This document shows, piece by piece, positions 59,302 to 64,000 of a DNA stretch of 64,000 nt; within the stretch, counting starts at the first letter, position 1, and each line of letters starts with the position of its first letter. The notes beneath the pieces are model-generated. The model saw only the letters and a program-made list of their open reading frames with translations, had not been told where the DNA came from and did no database searches. The stretch is taken from contig NZ_PDYY01000015.1 in assembly GCF_002743255.1 (NCBI RefSeq), forward strand, positions 1 to 64,000. Direction: 5' to 3'. The translations under genes and the position numbers were made by a program. This DNA comes from Sporosarcina sp. P2. GTDB lineage: Bacteria; Bacillota; Bacilli; Bacillales_A; Planococcaceae.

Positions 59302-60177
59302 CTATACAACACTCCGAGCAACCCGATCCGCAATCTCACAAAAAGTTTTTACAAGAATGGATTGGTCACTGCGTCGATACGTAATGCCCATCGAGACGAG
59401 AGGCAACTGTTGAATGGACTCAATGTAAACGACTTCTTGTGTATGCAGGTTCATGGTCGATTGGGGGACAATAGTGATGCCAATCCCCGCAGCAACTAAA
59501 CCGATGACTGTTTGAAATTCGAGCGCTTCTTGTTGGATGACGGGATTACACAGGCCAAGGATTTCGGTGTAGAGGCCAGGCCATGTTCTGGGTGATAATA
59601 ATACAAACGGGTATGGTTTTAAATCGTCCAGGGTGACTGCTTTTAATTCGAGTAAGGGATGTTGTTTTGGGACCGCGAGTACGCAAGGATCAATGGAAAC
59701 GATTTCAGTGTGGAGTGTCTCATCGAGGACAGGCGGTCTCAGGACACCGACATCGATTTCATTCTCTCGCAGCGCTTCGAGTTGGGCGGGCGTCGATAAT
59801 TCGGATAGATGCACTTGGATGTTGGGGTATTGTTGTCGAAATTCCCGTAAAACGGCAGGGAGAATATCATAAGTTGCGGAACCAACGAATCCGACGTGCA
59901 AAGACCCAAGTTTTCCGAGATGAATCCGTTTTACATTTTCGATTGAACCTTCCAGCGAATCAATAATTTTTACGATGTCCTTATAGAATTGTTGTCCTGC
60001 CTCCGTTAATTCGACGCTTCGATTCGTTCTAGTAAATAGTAGAACATCCAATTCTTTTTCCAAGTTTTGAATTTGCATGCTTAGTGGTGGTTGCGTGATA
60101 TGTAATCGTTTTGCCGCGCGGCTGAAATTTAATTCTTCCGCCACGGCGATAAAATAGCGGAGCTGTCTTAATTCCAT
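59302..60177 (-). CDS. LysR-family transcriptional regulator
   Basis: A 291-residue regulator. N-terminal winged HTH: MELRQLRYFIAVAEELNFSR, AAKRLHITQPPLSMQIQNLE. The effector domain follows (HVGFVGSATYDILPAVLREF, GVLRPPVLDETL, VAAGIGITIVPQS). It is divergent from the bicupin gene 121 bases away and is the likely controller of that gene, probably in response to an aromatic or related acid. Confidence 0.92.
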   Translation of the reverse strand: MELRQLRYFIAVAEELNFSRAAKRLHITQPPLSMQIQNLEKELDVLLFTRTNRSVELTEAGQQFYKDIVKIIDSLEGSIENVKRIHLGKLGSLHVGFVGSATYDILPAVLREFRQQYPNIQVHLSELSTPAQLEALRENEIDVGVLRPPVLDETLHTEIVSIDPCVLAVPKQHPLLELKAVTLDDLKPYPFVLLSPRTWPGLYTEILGLCNPVIQQEALEFQTVIGLVAAGIGITIVPQSTMNLHTQEVVYIESIQQLPLVSMGITYRRSDQSILVKTFCEIADRVARSVV

Positions 60178-60298
60178 TAGGGTGTCACCAACTTTCTAAC
60201 TATTCGAAAAACGTATTGTTGTTATATGAATTATATACTTCACGAATGATGACTAGCAAGCTAAACTTATAGACAACAAACGAATGGAGGAGATGTCA

Positions 60299-61267
60299 TT
60301 GGCAACAAATGCACAGGCGGGAAAATTTGCTATTGGGGAAGCAGTGGAAAATTGGACGGGGGACGCGCAGTTTTTGGAGTATACCAATGCGGCGGATCCG
60401 ATTGGAAGCGGATTCATCAGTCGGATACCTGCCAAAGAATTTGGTCCGGAGCTTTATGATGCTGGTGAAACGAGAATCGTCACATTAGACCTGAGTAGAG
60501 AATTGAAAACCGATTATTTGGCGACAAGTCCTTCCCTGCTTGCGCAATTTATGCGCATCAATGCGGGGGATTCCATTCAAACGGAACCGAATGCGACGAG
60601 TGAACTTTACTATATTATTTCAGGTGCCGGACGCACGGAAGTGAAGGGGGAAACCATTGACTGGAAACAAGGGGATTTTCTCACATTACCATCCGGATCG
60701 GCCAGTTTTCACACGGCAGCCAAGGACACAACAATTTATTATATTGTAGACACGCCTCTTCTTGACTATTTAGGCGTGAAGGCGACAGAGACCCGTTTCA
60801 AACCAACAGTATACACAGCGGAAATGGCGAAAAAACATTTGGATGAAGTAGCGAATGCTCCAGATGCGCATTTGAAAAATCGAATCTCCATTTTGTTGAA
60901 CAATAAAAAGTTCGACCAAACCTTGACGATTACCCATGTGTTGTGGGCAATGCTCGGCATTGTGCCGGTTGGATCCAATCAGGCTCCCCATAGCCACAAA
61001 TCGGTTGCGCTCGATTTTGTCGCGTACGCGGCACCTGGCACATATACACTGGTTGGCGACCAAATTGATCCGAAGACCAATGAAATCATTGATCCAATTC
61101 GCATCGACTGGGTGACTGGCAAGGCATTCGTTACACCGCCAGGGCTTTGGCATTCCCATCATAACGAATCGGGCGAAGCGGCTTATATTATACCCATTCA
61201 AGATGCCGGCTTGCAAACCTATTTGCGCACACTCGATATTCAATTCACGCATTATGATGAAGCCTGA
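60299..61267 (+). CDS. Bicupin dioxygenase-like protein (gentisate/hydroxynaphthoate dioxygenase superfamily)
   Basis: A 322-residue protein with two cupin domains. The first (about residues 85-150) has ELYYIISGAGRTEVKG and GDFLTLPSGSASFHT; the second (about 210-300) has APHSHKSVALDFVAYAAPGT and FVTPPGLWHSHHNE, with HSH and HSHH supplying metal ligands. The first domain lacks the second-motif histidine pair, so one metal site, in domain two, is likely. TTG 60299 is eight bases after GGAGG, better than the ATG at 60293. Ring-cleaving dioxygenase activity is possible, not certain. Confidence 0.75.
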   Translation: MATNAQAGKFAIGEAVENWTGDAQFLEYTNAADPIGSGFISRIPAKEFGPELYDAGETRIVTLDLSRELKTDYLATSPSLLAQFMRINAGDSIQTEPNATSELYYIISGAGRTEVKGETIDWKQGDFLTLPSGSASFHTAAKDTTIYYIVDTPLLDYLGVKATETRFKPTVYTAEMAKKHLDEVANAPDAHLKNRISILLNNKKFDQTLTITHVLWAMLGIVPVGSNQAPHSHKSVALDFVAYAAPGTYTLVGDQIDPKTNEIIDPIRIDWVTGKAFVTPPGLWHSHHNESGEAAYIIPIQDAGLQTYLRTLDIQFTHYDEA

Positions 61268-61518
61268 TGCGCGCCGTTAAATTTTGTGAAAACAATCTTC
61301 GCAGAACTGTATCTGAACAGGCAAAGGAAACCTTGCGGAAGGAGTATTCAGAACTTGTGAAGGTTTATGAAACAGGATGCTTCAGACGCTGTCTACGCTG
61401 TAGAGTTAAACCGTTTTGCCAGATTCAATTGCAAACTATTGAAGCAAAGGATGCGGAGGCATTGGTGGAGAAGGTTGTTCAATATGTGAACGTGAAATCG
61501 TGTTCGGTTGATTATTAA
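61267..61518 (+). CDS. DUF1450-like small cysteine protein
   Basis: An 83-residue protein resembling the YuzB/DUF1450 family: VKFCENNLRR near the start, CFRRCLRCRVKPFCQIQLQT in the middle and ALVEKVVQYV at the end. Four or five cysteines could hold a metal or Fe-S cluster. Its ATG shares one base with the stop of the bicupin gene (TGATG), so the two are translationally coupled and probably act together. Confidence 0.7.
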   Translation: MRAVKFCENNLRRTVSEQAKETLRKEYSELVKVYETGCFRRCLRCRVKPFCQIQLQTIEAKDAEALVEKVVQYVNVKSCSVDY

Positions 61519-61907
61519 TTAGAAAGCATTTGAATGTATAGTAGATAAGTTGAAATAAGTAATTGATGAAGTAATGGAAGACAACGAAGGACTGAAAGTT
61601 TGTCTAGATTGCAATGCTAAAAAAAGAATATAAATAAAAAATGGATCGTAAAACAAATAAGTTTGCGATCCATTTTTTATGGTTCACGGGGTTAATCATT
61701 CTACATTACAAAGACCCTCTTTAAACCGAATTCAAGTTTTTGGGAATTCTGTTCATTTTACATGATTGGAACAGTATTCAACCTTTGTTGGTGCCTATCG
61801 CCAGTTAAATGGTGTTTAATAGTTAGGTAGAGAAGGAGACAACATAATGAAATAAATTGTTTTTCTTAGAACATTTCTTTCCTGCTGCTAATGTCTTTAA
61901 TGCATTA
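61519..61907. other. Intergenic with terminator and worn DNA
   Basis: After the terminator at 61636-61678 there is no supportable gene. A good ribosome-binding site (AGAAGGAG, near 61831) leads into ATG-AAA-TAA at 61848, which looks like the start of a destroyed gene. Confidence 0.4.
61636..61678 (+). terminator. Terminator of the bicupin-DUF1450 unit
   Basis: AAAAATGGATCG / CGATCCATTTTTT with a partly paired loop. Confidence 0.88.
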
Positions 61908-61997
61908 TGTGCTTTAAACATACTAATTAACGCAGTAAATGTATGGAATGCCGTATGTCTAACTGAAGCAACAAAACTGTTAAATGAAAAAGGAAAT
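61908..61997 (+). pseudogene. Second Tn3 transposase fragment
   Basis: Ninety bases matching 58868-58957: ALNILINAVNVWNAVCLTEA, then TKLLNEKGN, against ALNILITAISVWNTVYLTEA. It stops abruptly where copy B of the leader-like cassette begins, so it marks a second, independently worn Tn3-type copy. Confidence 0.85.
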
Positions 61998-62314
61998 GTG
62001 TCGGTTGAACTAATATACGTAGTTAATTATTAAAAACCGAACATACGGACGCTAAAATCATGTTATACTAAGCAAAGCTCATTTTTTGTCGGGCTTTGCA
62101 TTTTTATATGTACAACTACAATAACTATCTCATTTTATTTTCTTAAGAAACCTGGTTCTAAATAATCCTTCTTAGTTTTTTTACTCATCGCATCATATTA
62201 ATTAGGATGCTATACATTTCCCACGAGCATCAATTAAGGAGGAGGGTGTTCAGAGCGTGAAAAACGATGCACAACGATCGGTTGGATAAGTAGGAGATTT
62301 ACATCCCAATGATT
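61998..62314 (+). repeat. Leader-like cassette, copy B
   Basis: Repeats 57216-57531 at high identity: CCGAACATAC box, TATACT, GCAAAGCTC hairpin (loop GTCGG here), AACCTGGTTCTAAATAATCC, AAGGAGGAGGG ribosome-binding site and the same ten-codon GTG frame at 62257-62289. Similarity ends at AATGATT, the point where the Tn3 remnant is inserted in copy A. Confidence 0.75.
62257..62289 (+). CDS. Ten-residue conserved micro-ORF (copy B)
   Basis: GTG-started MKNDAQRSVG, identical at the base level to the copy at 57474, with a stronger AAGGAGGAGG upstream. Confidence 0.3.
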   Translation: MKNDAQRSVG

Positions 62315-62397
62315 GTACAAAACGCGATGTTATTTCAGTAGGATGCAAGCAAAATATTGAAGTAAGTAAATGTCTGCAAACAATTAAATCTACAGTA

Positions 62398-62600
62398 CGA
62401 ACATACAAGCGCCACAAAGTGATATACTATGCGGCGCTCGAATTTAAAGCAATGAAGAAACCATATGCTTAATATGTTCTTATTGAACATGGTTCCAAAT
62501 AATCCTTGTAAGTTTAATATTCCCCGCGCCATACTGTCTAACCATCATCAAGTACTGCACGTAAAGTAATCAAGGAGGGAAGCCTTGAATGCATTAAGTT
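62398..62600 (+). repeat. Leader-like cassette, divergent copy C
   Basis: Shares CGAACATAC, a TATACT box, CATGGTTCCAAATAATCCTT and ATCAAGGAGGG with copies A and B in the same order, but the hairpin and the micro-ORF differ: a TTG frame reads only LNALS. It is a more distant relative, not a recent duplicate. Confidence 0.6.
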
Positions 62601-63050
<450 letters not shown>

Positions 63051-63425
63051 CTAGCTTTCTAAGCGGTTTTTATGATCTTTAGTCTTAATGTTATCAAAGT
63101 CAATATGTTCCACACTGTACTCAATGATATCATTAATAAATAACTTATGATCTTTTGCGAACTTCTTAACGGATTCCAATAACTCTTGATCGTACGTCGT
63201 TTTATATTGGATTCGATCTGCCGGCCGTAAATTCTTATCGTATTCAATAACTCCTGCAGCTAATACGTTCTGTAAGCCGTTTTCTAATAAATAGTTGCTA
63301 TATGTATCAAGTTCTTCAGATAATTCCTCTAAGTGCTCCAAAATTTCCTGACTGATATTCGTACGGAATTTAATCCGTGTTTCATCTGTAGTTTGAATCA
63401 TTTTTCCGCCCACTAATTTCCACAT
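63051..63425 (-). CDS. Tandem ribbon-helix-helix-like DNA-binding protein
   Basis: A protein of about 116-124 residues. Two related segments, TRIKFRTNISQEILEHLEEL and RIQYKTTYDQELLESVKKFA, each begin with a short basic strand followed by helices (SNYLLENGLQNVL; INDIIEYSVEHI). This suggests two ribbon-helix-helix units in one chain. The start could be at 63425 or the internal ATG near 63401. I recall similar proteins on plasmids of Bacillales; target and role unknown. Confidence 0.5.
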   Translation of the reverse strand: MWKLVGGKMIQTTDETRIKFRTNISQEILEHLEELSEELDTYSNYLLENGLQNVLAAGVIEYDKNLRPADRIQYKTTYDQELLESVKKFAKDHKLFINDIIEYSVEHIDFDNIKTKDHKNRLES

Positions 63426-63467
63426 TGGCTATTCCTCCTAATTTAACGAAACTCGTAAATAGTAAAT

Positions 63468-64000
63468 TCACGAGTTCACTTTTTGTAATCGATCCGTTTG
63501 TTGTAATGTCTGAATATTTGCAGAACCTGTTGCAAACATCGCCATACGTAATTCTAGTTCACGAACTTCCATTGTCTGGAAAACGCTCTCGGCGGATTCG
63601 GTAGCTTCTTCTAAAATCGCGCGACCAAAACCGACAAAATCTGCACCGAGCGCAATACATTTTGCAGCATCGACACCTGTATGAAGTCCACCGCTTGCAA
63701 TCAGTAATTTATCACGCATATAAGGCTCGACCATCTGTAGTGAATCTGACGTTCGAATTCCCCACTCACTAAATGCCGCCGCTGCTTGTTGTTTGATTGT
63801 GGTTGTACGGTATTTCTCCACTTGACTCCAAGATGTCCCTCCTGCCCCGGCTACGTCAATGAATGACACACCGATATCTAGAAGTTTCTTGGCAATTTGC
63901 CCATCTATTCCCCATCCAACTTCTTTAATCCCGACCGGAACCGATAATTCATTGCATAGTTTCTCGATTTTAGATACTAAATTACTAAAATTCGTATTTC
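63468..64000 (-). CDS. fni: Type 2 isopentenyl-diphosphate delta-isomerase, C-terminal part (runs off the window)
   Basis: The 3' 177 codons of an FMN-dependent isomerase that interconverts IPP and DMAPP. Reading continues in frame to the window edge: VPVGIKEVGWGIDGQIAKKL, then FIDVAGAGGTSWSQVEKYR, and the FMN-phosphate block LLIASGGLHTGVDAAKCIAL, GADFVGFGRA. The start lies beyond base 64000. It would supply prenyl units, of possible use to the squalene/phytoene-synthase-like enzyme at 14 kb. Confidence 0.9.
   Translation of the reverse strand, partial: NTNFSNLVSKIEKLCNELSVPVGIKEVGWGIDGQIAKKLLDIGVSFIDVAGAGGTSWSQVEKYRTTTIKQQAAAAFSEWGIRTSDSLQMVEPYMRDKLLIASGGLHTGVDAAKCIALGADFVGFGRAILEEATESAESVFQTMEVRELELRMAMFATGSANIQTLQQTDRLQKVNS

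Overview
The window is chromosomal DNA of a low-to-medium GC, spore-former-type Bacillales bacterium, most likely of the Planococcaceae (Sporosarcina-like). Signs of this are strong GGAGG ribosome-binding sites, frequent TTG/GTG starts, a GAAC-N4-GTTC SOS box, and a block from about 27 to 42.7 kb (ccdA, thioredoxin-like, ccdC, yneK, acnA/citB, yneP, yneQ, yneR, plsY, parE, parC) in nearly the gene order I recall for the Bacillus subtilis yne region. Genus is an inference; no rRNA or tRNA is present.

Layout. 0-12 kb is a worn accessory region: small hypothetical genes, a SnoaL-like and an SRPBCC protein, a frameshifted Rpn-type nuclease, a family-4-like uracil-DNA glycosylase, an XRE regulator, a zinc alcohol dehydrogenase, a chemoreceptor split by one in-frame TAA, and a decaying sigma-54 module (broken NtrC-type activator, intact -24/-12 promoter, broken ferredoxin-NADP reductase) in front of an intact Rieske oxygenase and a BCCT transporter. 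14-19 kb holds a squalene/phytoene-synthase-like gene and a LytS-LytT-CstA set, probably pyruvate sensing and uptake. 19-27 kb carries regulators, an NRDE protein, an SOS-controlled Y-family polymerase and a two-gene ABC exporter. 27-42.7 kb is the conserved yne core, with a DUF1659/DUF2922/YvrJ trio, a SCO protein, a lytic transglycosylase, GlsB and PncA inserted into it.

43.0-55.0 kb is a same-strand run of eleven genes: ADP-forming acyl-CoA synthetase, two MaoC-type hydratase subunits, a cysteine-less thiolase-fold protein, a DUF35 partner, two complementary acyl-CoA dehydrogenases, an aldehyde dehydrogenase, an MFS transporter and both ETF subunits. Read together they make a complete route: import an acid, form its CoA thioester, desaturate, hydrate, cleave by retro-aldol reaction, oxidise the released aldehyde, and pass electrons to ETF. 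The architecture parallels the actinobacterial ChsE1/ChsE2-ChsH1/ChsH2-Ltp2 steroid side-chain system but sits in a Firmicute. This is the most interesting content of the window.

55-64 kb is again mobile/accessory: a 663-residue initiator- or regulator-like protein with a C-terminal HTH, a 1.65-kb Tn3-family remnant with both terminal inverted repeats, a LysR-bicupin-DUF1450 unit, three copies of an unidentified leader-like cassette, a ribbon-helix-helix-like protein, and the 3' part of type 2 isopentenyl-diphosphate isomerase at the right edge. Two arrays of 21-bp repeats, in opposite orientation, flank the glsB-pncA-acnA segment.
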